64,000 bases of DNA from Fidelibacterota bacterium (GTDB taxonomy: Bacteria > Fidelibacterota > Marinisomatia > SCGC-AAA003-L08 > TS1B11): positions 186,001-250,000 of the forward strand of contig SCKI01000002.1 in NCBI GenBank assembly GCA_004124295.1, given 5' to 3'. Positions 42,440 to 51,181 of this stretch are shown here, in pieces (the first letter of the stretch is position 1; each line of letters begins with the position of its first letter). Below the pieces are notes generated by a model. The model made no database searches. It was not told the origin of the DNA and saw nothing but the letters and a program-made list of their open reading frames with translations. A program made the position numbers and the translations under genes.

Positions 42440-43306
42440 CTATCGGTTGCCGGATGAATCTCCGGCACCCATTTTCATTACCGCTTTGATGATCTGCAAA
42501 AAGCGCAATTCGGTTAGATTGCCCCGAAATACCCTCGCTATCTGCACCAATCGACCCAGCGTCAACAGGGTCCCGTAGGCCATGATCAGATAATACGATA
42601 CCAGCGGCGTACCAGCCTCTGCAAGCCTGCCGGTAAGGAAATAATCCGCCACAACCGCTAACGTAATGATATTCATCGAATCGGGATACCTGAATAGTAC
42701 CTGAATGATTGAACGCCGCCCAATCTGCCCCGCGCTGCCCATTTCCTCCAATTCCACCGGCTGCTCCAGTCTGGGTTGGAGCTCAGCGAGGGTATAGGGC
42801 GGCGTTCCCAGGCGATCCAGCAGTGCGTCGATCACTGACAGCGAGGTGCTCCGCTCAAGCCGCGTAACGAACATGGCGGCCAGAAATCCGGCTATCAGCG
42901 CCTCCAGACTGCCGGTATTCTGCCACACGCCAAATCCGAGGCCGAACATGTAGGCCGGTATCACAATGGCGTGGCCGATCAGGTCGAGGAAAACACCCTG
43001 CACCGATTCCTCGCCTTTCCAGCGGGCTACCTCGCCATCGGAGCAGTCCAGGATGTAGCCCAACTGCAAGAGTCCCACGCCCCAAACCGCAGCCGTATTG
43101 CTGCCCAGTCCAAGCAGTATGGCCCCGGCGATGCCGAGCAACTCCTGCAAGAGGGTCACCTGGTTGGCCGTGACGGGCGTCCTGACGAAAAACCAGGTGA
43201 AGTAAATGGAAATGGGGCGCACGATATAGCGGGCATAGGGTTCCGGCTCAACCGCCTTACGCACCACTTTCTTGAGGTTTCTGAGGGTGGGTCTTAAATC
43301 TGTCAA
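42440..43306 (-). CDS. CDP-alcohol phosphatidyltransferase family protein, variant active site
   Basis: A 288-aa membrane enzyme of the CDP-alcohol phosphotransferase family, which joins a CDP-activated alcohol to a second alcohol. About six transmembrane helices. The signature D-x2-D-G-x2-A-R-x8-G-x3-D-x3-D is present as 'DCSDGEVARWKGEESVQG' then 'VFLDLIGH': the last Asp, the proposed catalytic base, is His. TTG 43306 gives the usual ~35 residues before 'RPISIYFTWFFVRTPVT'; an ATG at 43408 would add unconserved sequence. Next to a nucleotidyltransferase it may act in synthesis of an inositol- or glycerol-type head group (inference). Confidence 0.82.
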   Translation of the reverse strand: MTDLRPTLRNLKKVVRKAVEPEPYARYIVRPISIYFTWFFVRTPVTANQVTLLQELLGIAGAILLGLGSNTAAVWGVGLLQLGYILDCSDGEVARWKGEESVQGVFLDLIGHAIVIPAYMFGLGFGVWQNTGSLEALIAGFLAAMFVTRLERSTSLSVIDALLDRLGTPPYTLAELQPRLEQPVELEEMGSAGQIGRRSIIQVLFRYPDSMNIITLAVVADYFLTGRLAEAGTPLVSYYLIMAYGTLLTLGRLVQIARVFRGNLTELRFLQIIKAVMKMGAGDSSGNR

Positions 43307-43572
43307 CGGACTGCATCCATTGTTGCCGCGCGGGCCAACTCCCTGATGGTTCCCGCATCCATTTCTGGAAACTGCCGGTTTTGATCCGCGCGGAAAATCC
43401 CGACCCACGCGCCGGCGTATGCCCGCTGGGACCGGCTGGCCGGCCTGCGTTTCGCGGGCGCTTCGATCCCGAAATTGCGCACTGTCCCGGCTCGCCCGCC
43501 GTGGCCGTAGACAGCCTTGATTCTCCTCCCCCGATTCCTGAACGCGGCCTCCCGAACCATGCCGCTTACCAT
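43303..43572 (-). CDS. Small hypothetical reading frame between nucleotidyltransferase and CDP-alcohol genes
   Basis: An 89-codon frame begins at ATG 43572, ten bases after the nucleotidyltransferase stop, and ends with TGA inside the TTG start of the next gene, exactly the spacing of a genuine operon gene. Codon third positions look GC-rich. The product is Arg/Ala/Gly-rich ('GRRIKAVYGHGGRAG'), without recognisable domain, membrane span or Shine-Dalgarno sequence. It may be real, a remnant, or chance in GC-rich DNA. I do not assign a function. Confidence 0.28.
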   Translation of the reverse strand: MVSGMVREAAFRNRGRRIKAVYGHGGRAGTVRNFGIEAPAKRRPASRSQRAYAGAWVGIFRADQNRQFPEMDAGTIRELARAATMDAVR

Positions 43573-43582
43573 ACCCCGGTTA

Positions 43583-44296
43583 TCATTTCACCAACTCCTC
43601 GGCCCTGGCCAGGTCTTCGGGAAAGTCGATCTCGATGCAGGGCAGATCGGTCACATCCAGCGCATGCAGCGGATGATCGGCAGCCAGGTGCTCCAGGGCC
43701 CGCTCGAAATAAGCGTTCCGCTCACCATCGGCGATGACCCGGTCAAGGGCGGCGGCGAGGTGCGGCGTCAGGGCGGCATCGAAACGGGCCACACCGATGA
43801 ACTCCCCCAGGGACGCCGCGGGATCGAGCTGTTTGCCGATGTCCGTGATGCGGTCATCGGCGCCGACGGCCACCTTCACTTCCTCCTCCCCGCACAGCTT
43901 CACCTCCACTGCCAGGGGGTTGGCGCGCTCTGAACTGACCAGGCGCTGAAGCAGCTCTGTCGGAAAGAGCACATCACCGTTGAAATAGAGCACATCGTGG
44001 CCGGCCATCGCCTCGTTGGCCAGGCCCAGCGAGTAGGCGGTGTTGGTATCGAAGAAGTGCTGGTTCACAATGAAGCGGATGTTGAGGTCCGGGTAGCCGG
44101 ATTGCAGCGCCTCCCTGATTTGCTCCCGGCGGTATCCGGTAATCAGCACCACTTCCTCGATGTCGAGTCCCTGGAGGGCATCGAGCTGCCGGCTGAGGAT
44201 GGTCCTGCCGCCGACGGTCACCAGGCACTTGGGCAGATCGAGGGTGAGGGGCGCGAGACGCCGGGATACGCCGGCCACGAGAATAACCGCTTTCAT
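43583..44296 (-). CDS. Sugar/alditol-phosphate nucleotidyltransferase
   Basis: A 237-aa NTP transferase with the signature 'MKAVILVAGVSRRLAPLT' and 'LPKCLVTVGGRTILSRQLDAL', metal-binding Asp in 'DVLYFNGDVLFPTELL', and the C-terminal 'CIEIDFPEDLARAEELV'. The G-x-S-x-R-L loop and the short, single-domain build resemble MobA-like or CTP:inositol/phosphocholine cytidylyltransferases. Because a CDP-alcohol phosphotransferase lies downstream on the same strand, CTP and an alcohol phosphate are likely substrates (inference). ATG 44296 overlaps the preceding glycosyltransferase stop. Confidence 0.85.
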   Translation of the reverse strand: MKAVILVAGVSRRLAPLTLDLPKCLVTVGGRTILSRQLDALQGLDIEEVVLITGYRREQIREALQSGYPDLNIRFIVNQHFFDTNTAYSLGLANEAMAGHDVLYFNGDVLFPTELLQRLVSSERANPLAVEVKLCGEEEVKVAVGADDRITDIGKQLDPAASLGEFIGVARFDAALTPHLAAALDRVIADGERNAYFERALEHLAADHPLHALDVTDLPCIEIDFPEDLARAEELVK

Positions 44297-45177
44297 CGTT
44301 TCTCTCCCGCTGCCAGGGGGCGGCGCTTGCCTCCCAATGCCCTCAGGCGGCCCGCCGCCAACAGCGCCAGCACACGCAAACCTTCCAGCAGCAGAAACAG
44401 GGGAATCGTGGTGAACCAGGCCCAGGGCGGCGCATAGCGGCGGTACAGTGTCAGCTGGCTGCGCAATCTGGCTCGTATCTTGCGCCAGGAGGAGGCGCCC
44501 CAGGAGGCGCTGACCTTGTGCCACATGCGGGCTTCGGGGACCATGGCCAGGCCGTATCCGGCAGCCTGCACGCGAAAGGAGTAGTCGACGTCCTCGCCGT
44601 ACAGGAAAAAGGCGGTATCAATATCACCAACCTCACGGGCCACTTCCCGGCGAATCAGCATGGCGCAGCCGGTGATGTAATCAACAGGCCCGGGACTGTC
44701 GAACTGGCCCCGGTCCCGCTGGCGGATGCCCACATGCCAGAACAGCCCTCGCCACAGGCTGGCCCGGCCACCGGCATACCAGATCAGATCGGGCTGGGCA
44801 TGGTAGTAGATCTTGGGAGCCAGCAGGCCGATGCCGGGGTTGGCCTCGGCCGCCCGCACCAGCCAGTTGATCATATCCGGCTCGACCTCGGTATCGTTGT
44901 TCAGCAGCAGGATATAGTCTGCGCCCTGCTCCAGCCCGTAGTGGATGCCGACATTGTTCCCGCCGGCCCAGCGCAGGTTGGCCTTGTTTTCGATGACTTT
45001 CACATTAGGATATTGTGCCCGTACGGCGACCACGGACCCGTCCGTGGAGGCGTTGTCCACCACCACCAGGAGGGCGTTTCCGTAGCGGCTCTGCGCCAGT
45101 GACGCCAGGCAGGCCAGGACCAGATCCCGGCCGTTCCAGTTGAGCACGATGCAGCAAACCAGGGGTTGCTTATCCAC
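44293..45177 (-). CDS. Family 2 glycosyltransferase (rhamnosyltransferase-like)
   Basis: A 294-aa GT-A enzyme: 'CCIVLNWNGRDLVLACLASL', 'VVVDNASTDGSVVAV', nucleotide/metal motif 'YILLLNNDTEVEPDMI', 'YITGCAMLIRREV' and catalytic 'FFLYGEDVDYSFRVQAAGY', followed by a C-terminal hydrophobic anchor about 255-275. This set matches WbbL/RfbF-type rhamnosyltransferases that extend O-antigen-like glycans; the sugar is not certain. GTG start at 45177 with weak upstream signal. First gene of the minus-strand glycan operon. Confidence 0.9.
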   Translation of the reverse strand: MDKQPLVCCIVLNWNGRDLVLACLASLAQSRYGNALLVVVDNASTDGSVVAVRAQYPNVKVIENKANLRWAGGNNVGIHYGLEQGADYILLLNNDTEVEPDMINWLVRAAEANPGIGLLAPKIYYHAQPDLIWYAGGRASLWRGLFWHVGIRQRDRGQFDSPGPVDYITGCAMLIRREVAREVGDIDTAFFLYGEDVDYSFRVQAAGYGLAMVPEARMWHKVSASWGASSWRKIRARLRSQLTLYRRYAPPWAWFTTIPLFLLLEGLRVLALLAAGRLRALGGKRRPLAAGEKR

Positions 45178-45352
45178 GGCCCAAGTTTAGTACGGGCCTC
45201 CCCCCGATAGAAACCCACTTTTCCCCGGCTTTGTCGCCACCGGCCCGGCATGTTAACTTCCCCGTAGCCGGCCGGCCTGGCGATATATGAAACCGCACCC
45301 TCACCAACCTGGACAGTCGGACCTCAGCACAACGGCCGGGGCAGCCTGAGCC

Positions 45353-46426
45353 GTGGCCGCCACCCCCCTCGTCCACGACGACTGCCGCCATTTTGAAGGC
45401 CACATGCCCTGCAGTTACCACAAGGCCGAAGGGGTGCACTGCGACGGCTGCCGCTATTATGATCCGGTGCAGGAGCATATCCTGATCATCAAGCTGGGCG
45501 CCCTGGGAGACGTCATCCGCACCACGCCTATCCTGGAGCGGCTGCGGGCCGACTATCCGGCAGCGCTGATCTACTGGCTGACGCTGGTCCCCGAAATTCT
45601 GCCCGCCAGCGTGGACCGGAAGCTCCCCTTCGACCTGGCCAGCATCCTTTTCCTGGAGCAGATAGAGTTCGACCTGGTGATTAACCTGGACAAGGACCGC
45701 GAAGCCTGTGCCCTGGCCAGCCGGATTGAAGGTAAGCGGCACATGGGCTTCAGGCTGCAAAACCGGGTCCCGGCCCCGGTGAATGAGGCGGCCCGGGATA
45801 AATTCGTCAGCGGCCTGTTTGACGACATCAGCCGGGCGAACACCAAGTCGTATCCCCAGGAGCTGTTTGAGATCTGCGGCTACACTTTCAGCGGTGAGCG
45901 CTACGCCATCCAGGCGCCCGGGAACGGCTATCGCTGGAACCTGCCCGCCGGGGCCGCCCCCGTCATTGGCCTGAACACCGGCTGCGGCACCCGCTGGACC
46001 ACCCGCAATTGGCCGGAGGAGCATTGGGGCAACCTGGCCCGCGCCCTGCTGGCCGCCGGCTACCGGGTCGTGCTGCTGGGCGGGCCGGATGAGGACGAGC
46101 AGAATCGCCGCCTGCAGTCGCTGACCGGCGCCTGGTACGACGGCACCTATGCCTTGGATCAGTTCGCCGATCTGGTCGGCCAGTGCACTCTGGTCGTCAC
46201 GGCCGTGACCATGACCCTGCACCTGGCCCTGGCGCTGGAAAAGCAGGTGGTCCTGCTGAACAATATTTTCAACCGTAACGAGTTTGAGCTCTACGGCCTG
46301 GGCACCATCCTGGAGCCGCCCGACTGCACCTGCTACTATGCCCCAAGCTGCGACAAGGGCTGCATGGCCGACTTGACCGTTGAGCGGGTCACCCAGGGGG
46401 TGGTTGACCTGTTGCCGGCGCAGTGA
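45353..46426 (+). CDS. Family 9 glycosyltransferase (heptosyltransferase-like) with N-terminal Cys cluster
   Basis: A 357-aa GT-B enzyme of the ADP-heptose:LPS transferase family: 'ILIIKLGALGDVIRTTPILE', 'FDLVINLDKDREACALAS', 'IGLNTGCGTRWTTRNWPEEH' and 'LVVTAVTMTLHLALALEKQVV'. Before the fold there is an unusual segment with Cys11, Cys20, Cys30 and Cys33 plus His residues ('HKAEGVHCDGCRYY'), a probable metal or iron-sulfur site. Another Cys group lies near the C-terminus ('DCTCYYAPSCDKGC'). GTG start 45353. It overlaps the next GT by four bases. Donor sugar unknown. Confidence 0.88.
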   Translation: MAATPLVHDDCRHFEGHMPCSYHKAEGVHCDGCRYYDPVQEHILIIKLGALGDVIRTTPILERLRADYPAALIYWLTLVPEILPASVDRKLPFDLASILFLEQIEFDLVINLDKDREACALASRIEGKRHMGFRLQNRVPAPVNEAARDKFVSGLFDDISRANTKSYPQELFEICGYTFSGERYAIQAPGNGYRWNLPAGAAPVIGLNTGCGTRWTTRNWPEEHWGNLARALLAAGYRVVLLGGPDEDEQNRRLQSLTGAWYDGTYALDQFADLVGQCTLVVTAVTMTLHLALALEKQVVLLNNIFNRNEFELYGLGTILEPPDCTCYYAPSCDKGCMADLTVERVTQGVVDLLPAQ

Positions 46427-47550
46427 AAATCGCCATCATCGGGCCGTTCGCTCCCTATCGCGGAGGCATCCGGCACTTTAATACCCTGCTCTACCGCACC
46501 CTCTCCGCGAGTCACGAGGTAAGCGCCGTCAACCTGAAGCGCCAGTATCCCGGCTTCCTGTTCCCCGGCACCAGCCAGTATGACGGCAGCGCTCCCGATC
46601 CGGAATTCTGCGACCGGCTGCTGGATCCGCTCAACCCCTGGAGCTGGCGGCGTACCGCTCAGCATCTGGCCGGTCTGGGAACCGAACTGGCCATCTACAA
46701 GTACTGGATGCCGTTTTTCGCCCCGGCTTTCGGGTCGCTGGCGAAACGGTTGCGCCGCCTAGGCCGCATCAAGACGCTCTGCATCATCGACAACCTGACG
46801 CCCCACGAAAACCGGCCCGGCGACCGGGCCCTGAACCGCTACCTGGTGCGCCATACCGACGGCTTTATCTGCATGTCGGGCACGGTAGAGGCCGAACTGC
46901 TGCGGCTGAAGCCGGGCGCCAGCTTCCGCCAAACGCCGCACCCGGCCTACGTCAATTTCGGCCCACCGCTGGCCAAGGCGGAGGCCCGGCGCAAACTGGG
47001 CCTGGGCGACAAGCCGGTGTTGCTCTATTTTGGCTTTATCCGCCCCTACAAGGGGGTGCTGACCTTGCTCGACGCCCTGCCGGCGATCAACGCAAGGCTG
47101 GGGGCCACGACCATCATCGCCGGGGAATTCTATGAAAGCAAGGTGCCCTACCTGGAAAAAATGGATGCCCTGAACCTGACCGGCCACGTGCGGCTGGAAG
47201 ACCGCTTCATCCCCGATGCGGAGGTAAACCTCTACTTCTCGGCGGCGGACGTCGTGGTGCTGCCCTACCGTACCGCGACCCAGAGCGGCATCGTCTCCAT
47301 CGCCCTGCACTATCAACTGCCGGCCATCGTCACCGCTGTCGGGGGACTGCCGGAAGTGGTGAAACACGGCGAGACCGGGCTGGTGGTGCCCCCGAACGAT
47401 CCGGCGGCCCTGGCGGAGGCGGTTATCGACTACTTCGGGAACCGGGACCGGGAGGTTATGGCCCGGCACATCGCCGCCGAGCGGGAACTGTACAGTTGGG
47501 CGACCCTCGGGACCAGGATAGAGGAACTGGCGGCCGAGCTGCGCCGCTGA
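46423..47550 (+). CDS. Family 4 glycosyltransferase
   Basis: A 375-aa GT-B retaining glycosyltransferase: N-terminal 'IAIIGPFAPYRGGIRHFNTL', hinge 'KPVLLYFGFIRPYKGVLTLLD', donor-site 'YFSAADVVVLPYRTATQSG' with 'YQLPAIVTAVGGLPEVVKHG', and 'GLVVPPNDPAALAEAV' (E-x7-E equivalent region). Likely adds a sugar to a lipid-linked glycan at the inner membrane. Its start (GTG) overlaps the GT9 gene, so the two form a plus-strand pair. Convergent with the following GT2 gene. Confidence 0.9.
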   Translation: MKIAIIGPFAPYRGGIRHFNTLLYRTLSASHEVSAVNLKRQYPGFLFPGTSQYDGSAPDPEFCDRLLDPLNPWSWRRTAQHLAGLGTELAIYKYWMPFFAPAFGSLAKRLRRLGRIKTLCIIDNLTPHENRPGDRALNRYLVRHTDGFICMSGTVEAELLRLKPGASFRQTPHPAYVNFGPPLAKAEARRKLGLGDKPVLLYFGFIRPYKGVLTLLDALPAINARLGATTIIAGEFYESKVPYLEKMDALNLTGHVRLEDRFIPDAEVNLYFSAADVVVLPYRTATQSGIVSIALHYQLPAIVTAVGGLPEVVKHGETGLVVPPNDPAALAEAVIDYFGNRDREVMARHIAAERELYSWATLGTRIEELAAELRR

Positions 47551-47568
47551 GCCGCCCATGGCGGGCCA

Positions 47569-48510
47569 TCAGGGGCCGCTGAGCGTCTCCCGGGACTGAT
47601 AGATGCTTTTGACGAGTTTCTCCTCCCGGTGGCGGCGCTGCACGAAAATTTCCGCCAGCAGACCCAGGGTAAAGAACTGGATGCCGACGATAATCAGCAG
47701 CATCCCCAGGAACAGCAGCGGCCGGGAGCCGATCCATATGCCCTGGAACCAGTTGAAGGCCAGGTAGAGCGAGATGCCGAATCCGGCCAACCCGCTGGCG
47801 AGTCCTATCAGGCCGAAAAAGTGCAGCGGCCGCTGGAAGTAGCGGCCCAGGAAAATGACCGTGAACAGGTCCAACATGCCGTGAAAGTACCGGGTCAGGC
47901 CGTATTTGGTCTTGCCGAATTGCCGGGGCCGATGCTCCACCACCTTTTCGGTGACCCGGTAGCCCTTGTATTTGGCCAGGGCCGGGATATAGCGGTGCAG
48001 GCCACCGTAAATCTCCACGGTTTTAACGACTTCGGACCGGTAAACCTTCAACCCGCAGTTGGAATCGTGAATGCGGACGCCGGTCATCAGCCGCACCACA
48101 AAATTGAACAGCCGCGAAGGCAGCCGCTTGGAGAGGGGATCTTGGCGGACCTTCTTCCAGCCGCTCACCAGGTCCCAGCCCTCCGCCAGCATGTCTGCCA
48201 TGGCCGGAATCTCGGCAGGGTTGTCCTGCAGGTCGGAATCGAGGGTGGCCACCACATCGCCCCGGGCTTCAGCAAAGCCGGCTGACAGGGCCGCCGCCTT
48301 GCCGTAGTTGCGGTACAAGGTGACGATCCGGGTGCGCCCGTCGCCGTCGGCGATCTTCCGCAGCAGGGCCCCGGAGCCGTCGCTACTGCCGTCGTCTATA
48401 TAGAGGATTTCGTGGCTGCCCTGGGCCGGGAGGGCAGCAACAATTTCGCCGTGGAGGGTCTCCAGGGAATCCACTTCATTGTAGACCGGCACGACGACTG
48501 AAAGGTTCAT
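47569..48510 (-). CDS. Dolichol-phosphate-mannose-synthase-like GT2 with C-terminal membrane helices
   Basis: A 313-aa membrane glycosyltransferase: 'LSVVVPVYNEVDSLETLHGE', 'EILYIDDGSSDGSGALLR', 'VATLDSDLQDNPAEIPAMAD' (D-x-D metal site), 'MTGVRIHDSNCGLKVYRSEV' and 'FGKTKYGLTRYFHGMLDLFT', then two transmembrane helices (about 230-255 and 265-292). Such enzymes charge polyprenyl phosphate with glucose, mannose or aminoarabinose for modification of envelope glycans. Eight bases downstream of the TPR gene on the same strand. Confidence 0.92.
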   Translation of the reverse strand: MNLSVVVPVYNEVDSLETLHGEIVAALPAQGSHEILYIDDGSSDGSGALLRKIADGDGRTRIVTLYRNYGKAAALSAGFAEARGDVVATLDSDLQDNPAEIPAMADMLAEGWDLVSGWKKVRQDPLSKRLPSRLFNFVVRLMTGVRIHDSNCGLKVYRSEVVKTVEIYGGLHRYIPALAKYKGYRVTEKVVEHRPRQFGKTKYGLTRYFHGMLDLFTVIFLGRYFQRPLHFFGLIGLASGLAGFGISLYLAFNWFQGIWIGSRPLLFLGMLLIIVGIQFFTLGLLAEIFVQRRHREEKLVKSIYQSRETLSGP

Positions 48511-48518
48511 CCGGGGCG

Positions 48519-50135
48519 TCAGTTGCTGTCTGCCGGATCCTCGGCCCGGACCAGAATCTGGCGTTTGAGACGAATTTGCCGGGCCTTTTCGACCAGGCGC
48601 TCCGCCTCCCCAGCCTGGCCCCTGATCCGGTGAATGGCGCCCATATGCTCGAGCACTTCGGGACTGTCCGGGCGGAGTTCGATGCTGCGGGCAATGTACC
48701 GGCCGGCGCTGCGGACCCGGCCGAGCTTGTACTGGACCCAGCCGTAAGTGTCGAGGAAGGCGGGGTTATCGCCGTCCAGCTTCAGCGAGCGCCGGGAAAG
48801 CCTGCGGGCATAGCGCAGCTGCCTGCCGGAGGCCGATTCCCGCTCCGCGATGCTGTAGGCGTAATTATTGAGGGCGATGGCGTCCTTGGGCTGCTCCTCG
48901 ATCAACTTCTCGTACAGCGAGTCCGAAGAGCGGAACCGCTTGAGCTCCGACCAGGCCGCAGCCAGCAACTGCCGGATTTCGGTAGCCTCGGGATGGAACC
49001 GCAGCGCCTCTTGTAGCCGCGCCTCGGCATCCGCGTAGCGCTGGACGCTGTAATAGAGGTTGCCCAGCAGGTAGTCGATATTCCCGTTCGCAGGGACCCT
49101 TTGGGCCGCGGTCTCCAGGACTTCGATGGCGCCCAGGGGATCATCAAGGTTGCTGCGGGCGATGGCCCTGGCGCTGTAGCCTTCGGCACTGTCGGGGAAT
49201 ATCTCGATCATCATGCCGGAGAAACGGTCGAGTTGGGTAAAGTCGGCGGCATCGGAGGCGGTGACAATCCCCAGGTGGAGAACTTCCCATTGCCGGTGCC
49301 CCTCCTCGATGAGGGTCGTCAGTTGGTTCAGTGACTCGTCCAGTTTGCCGGTCTGCCTGAGGAGCCAGACCAGCTGCACACGGCTGCCCAGGGAGGCGTT
49401 ATCGCCGGCGGCGAGGGTCCGGTAGGCGCTGAGCGCCTCATCCGTGTGCCCGGCCCGCACGGCCACCTCGGCAAAGGTCCGCAGAATGCGCAGATCATCC
49501 GGACGCCGCCGGTGCAGCCTGTCGTAAACCTGATAACCGCGCTCGTAGTCGTTGATGGAGAGGGCTATCTCTCCAGCCCGGGTCAATACCTGGGTCTGCA
49601 TGGGGTCGAAGTCATAAATACTCATATAGGTGTCGACCGCTTCAGCGTACTTCTTCTGCTGCAGATGCAGGGCGGCCTTGCGGAACAGTGGCTCCATATC
49701 GCTGGGACTAAGCCGGTGCCATTCCTCCAGGTGCTCGATGGCCTGGGGTAGCTCGCGGGTCGCAATGGCGACGCTGGAAAGGAACTTATGCACTTCCCCA
49801 TCTTGCGGTTCCAGCGCGAGGGCCTTCTGGCCGGCCTGCCAGGCCTTGTGGGGCTGGTTCAGTTGCAGATAGGCCTCACCGAGGTTCAGGTAAATGGTGA
49901 CCGAGGTCGAATCGTAGCGCAACGCCTGGGCGTAGGCGCGGGCCGCTGCCCGGTGGTCCCCCTGCATCATATACATGTCCCCGTCCAGAAAGTGGGACAG
50001 GGCGTCGCTGTCGTAGCCACGGGTTTCCTGTTGATCGTCCTGGGCATGGCCAATGTTGACGGCCGGGGCCAGCAGGAACAGGGCCAGGCGGAGCAGGATC
50101 AATCCGGTCCGGGTTCGGTGAGTATCCAGGGACAT
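48519..50135 (-). CDS. Exported tetratricopeptide-repeat protein
   Basis: A 538-aa protein with an N-terminal signal peptide ('GLILLRLALFLLAPAVNIGHAQ') and about twelve TPR-like helix pairs covering the rest ('AARAYAQALRYDSTSVTIYLNLGEAY', quoted in parts across about residues 65-95, is the clearest). It is likely periplasmic and a protein-interaction scaffold. GGAG lies only three bases before ATG 50135; ATG 50144 is an alternative and both keep the signal peptide. It sits between a sugar nucleotidyltransferase and a GT2 gene, so a role in polysaccharide assembly or export is possible but not shown. Confidence 0.85.
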   Translation of the reverse strand: MSLDTHRTRTGLILLRLALFLLAPAVNIGHAQDDQQETRGYDSDALSHFLDGDMYMMQGDHRAAARAYAQALRYDSTSVTIYLNLGEAYLQLNQPHKAWQAGQKALALEPQDGEVHKFLSSVAIATRELPQAIEHLEEWHRLSPSDMEPLFRKAALHLQQKKYAEAVDTYMSIYDFDPMQTQVLTRAGEIALSINDYERGYQVYDRLHRRRPDDLRILRTFAEVAVRAGHTDEALSAYRTLAAGDNASLGSRVQLVWLLRQTGKLDESLNQLTTLIEEGHRQWEVLHLGIVTASDAADFTQLDRFSGMMIEIFPDSAEGYSARAIARSNLDDPLGAIEVLETAAQRVPANGNIDYLLGNLYYSVQRYADAEARLQEALRFHPEATEIRQLLAAAWSELKRFRSSDSLYEKLIEEQPKDAIALNNYAYSIAERESASGRQLRYARRLSRRSLKLDGDNPAFLDTYGWVQYKLGRVRSAGRYIARSIELRPDSPEVLEHMGAIHRIRGQAGEAERLVEKARQIRLKRQILVRAEDPADSN

Positions 50136-50232
50136 GATCTCCATAAGAAGCAATTTAGAGGGCGGGGCCAGCCCATACAACTGCCCAGCCGCACGGTCCG
50201 CGGCCCAGCTTGCCGGTCATCAGCGGGCCTGC

Positions 50233-51132
50233 TCAGCGGTGGGATACATAGCCGTTTAATTTGGCGCCGGCGCGGACGATCTCGCCCCGTACCGAGCAGT
50301 TCTGCAGCACCGCGCCCGGCAGCACGATACAGTTATCCACCACGCTGCCCCGCACTACGCAATCTTCCATGACGCTGCTGTGGCGAATGGTGGAATTTTC
50401 CGTGGTCGCCCGGGGATGGATAAAGTTGCCGCCGGATTTCTGCAACAGGAAGCGGTTGGTCGCCAGCATGTTTTCCGGTGTCCCGCAGTCGTGCCAGCCC
50501 TTGATGATCTCGACTCTGAAGGTCGTGCCGTTGTCCAACATCCACTTGAGGGCGTCGGTCAGCTGGTATTCCCCGTGGGAGGTTTCGCCGTGGAGCACCA
50601 GATGCTCCAGGGCTTCTTTTAGCCGGCCTTCGTGCTCCATGCGGTAGATGCCGGCGATGGCCAGGTTCGACGGCGGCTCCGCCGGCTTTTCCACCATGTC
50701 GACGACCCTTCTGCCGGCGGTCTCCACAATCCCGAACTGCGTCGGATCGTCCACCTCCACCACGGCCAGCAGGTTGCCTGGGCTGCGCATGAAATCGGCG
50801 TAGTCAACATCGAAAATCGTGTCGGCCAGAACAATCACCACCGGGTCATTGGATTCAACCAGCCCCTGCAGGACGGCATGACCCAGTCCTTGCTGCCGGT
50901 ACTGGTAGATGATGGCACAGTTCAGGCCGGGATAGGCTTCCATGTGCTGTTCAATCTGTTTGCCGAGGTGACCGACGATGAGGACAATCTCGTCAATGCC
51001 GGCCTCCAGCAGGGGCTCGAGCACATGGTCCAGCACCGGCCGGCCGGCCACCGGCAGCAGGACCTTCTGGCGGGCCCCGGTATGGGGCAGCAGACGGGTT
51101 CCTTTCCCGGCAACGGGGATAACAGCTTTCAT
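50233..51132 (-). CDS. Sugar-phosphate nucleotidyltransferase with C-terminal beta-helix
   Basis: A 299-aa enzyme of the glucose-1-phosphate nucleotidyltransferase family: 'MKAVIPVAGKGTRLLPHT', 'RQKVLLPVAGRPVLDHVLEP', 'VVIVLADTIFDVDY' (Mg site) and 'EYQLTDALKWMLDNG', 'GWHDCGTPENML'. The C-terminal 50 residues form left-handed beta-helix turns ('NSTIRHSSVMEDCVVRGSVV'). It resembles GlmU/RmlA-long relatives and archaeal-type sugar nucleotidyltransferases; NTP and sugar are not determined. The K in 'RQKVLLPV' replaces the usual P-K. Located 49 bases after hpf. Confidence 0.87.
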   Translation of the reverse strand: MKAVIPVAGKGTRLLPHTGARQKVLLPVAGRPVLDHVLEPLLEAGIDEIVLIVGHLGKQIEQHMEAYPGLNCAIIYQYRQQGLGHAVLQGLVESNDPVVIVLADTIFDVDYADFMRSPGNLLAVVEVDDPTQFGIVETAGRRVVDMVEKPAEPPSNLAIAGIYRMEHEGRLKEALEHLVLHGETSHGEYQLTDALKWMLDNGTTFRVEIIKGWHDCGTPENMLATNRFLLQKSGGNFIHPRATTENSTIRHSSVMEDCVVRGSVVDNCIVLPGAVLQNCSVRGEIVRAGAKLNGYVSHR

Positions 51133-51181
51133 AAGGGTGACAAGCGACAGTCCGGCGAAGGGTGGCCATCACCGGCGGTGG

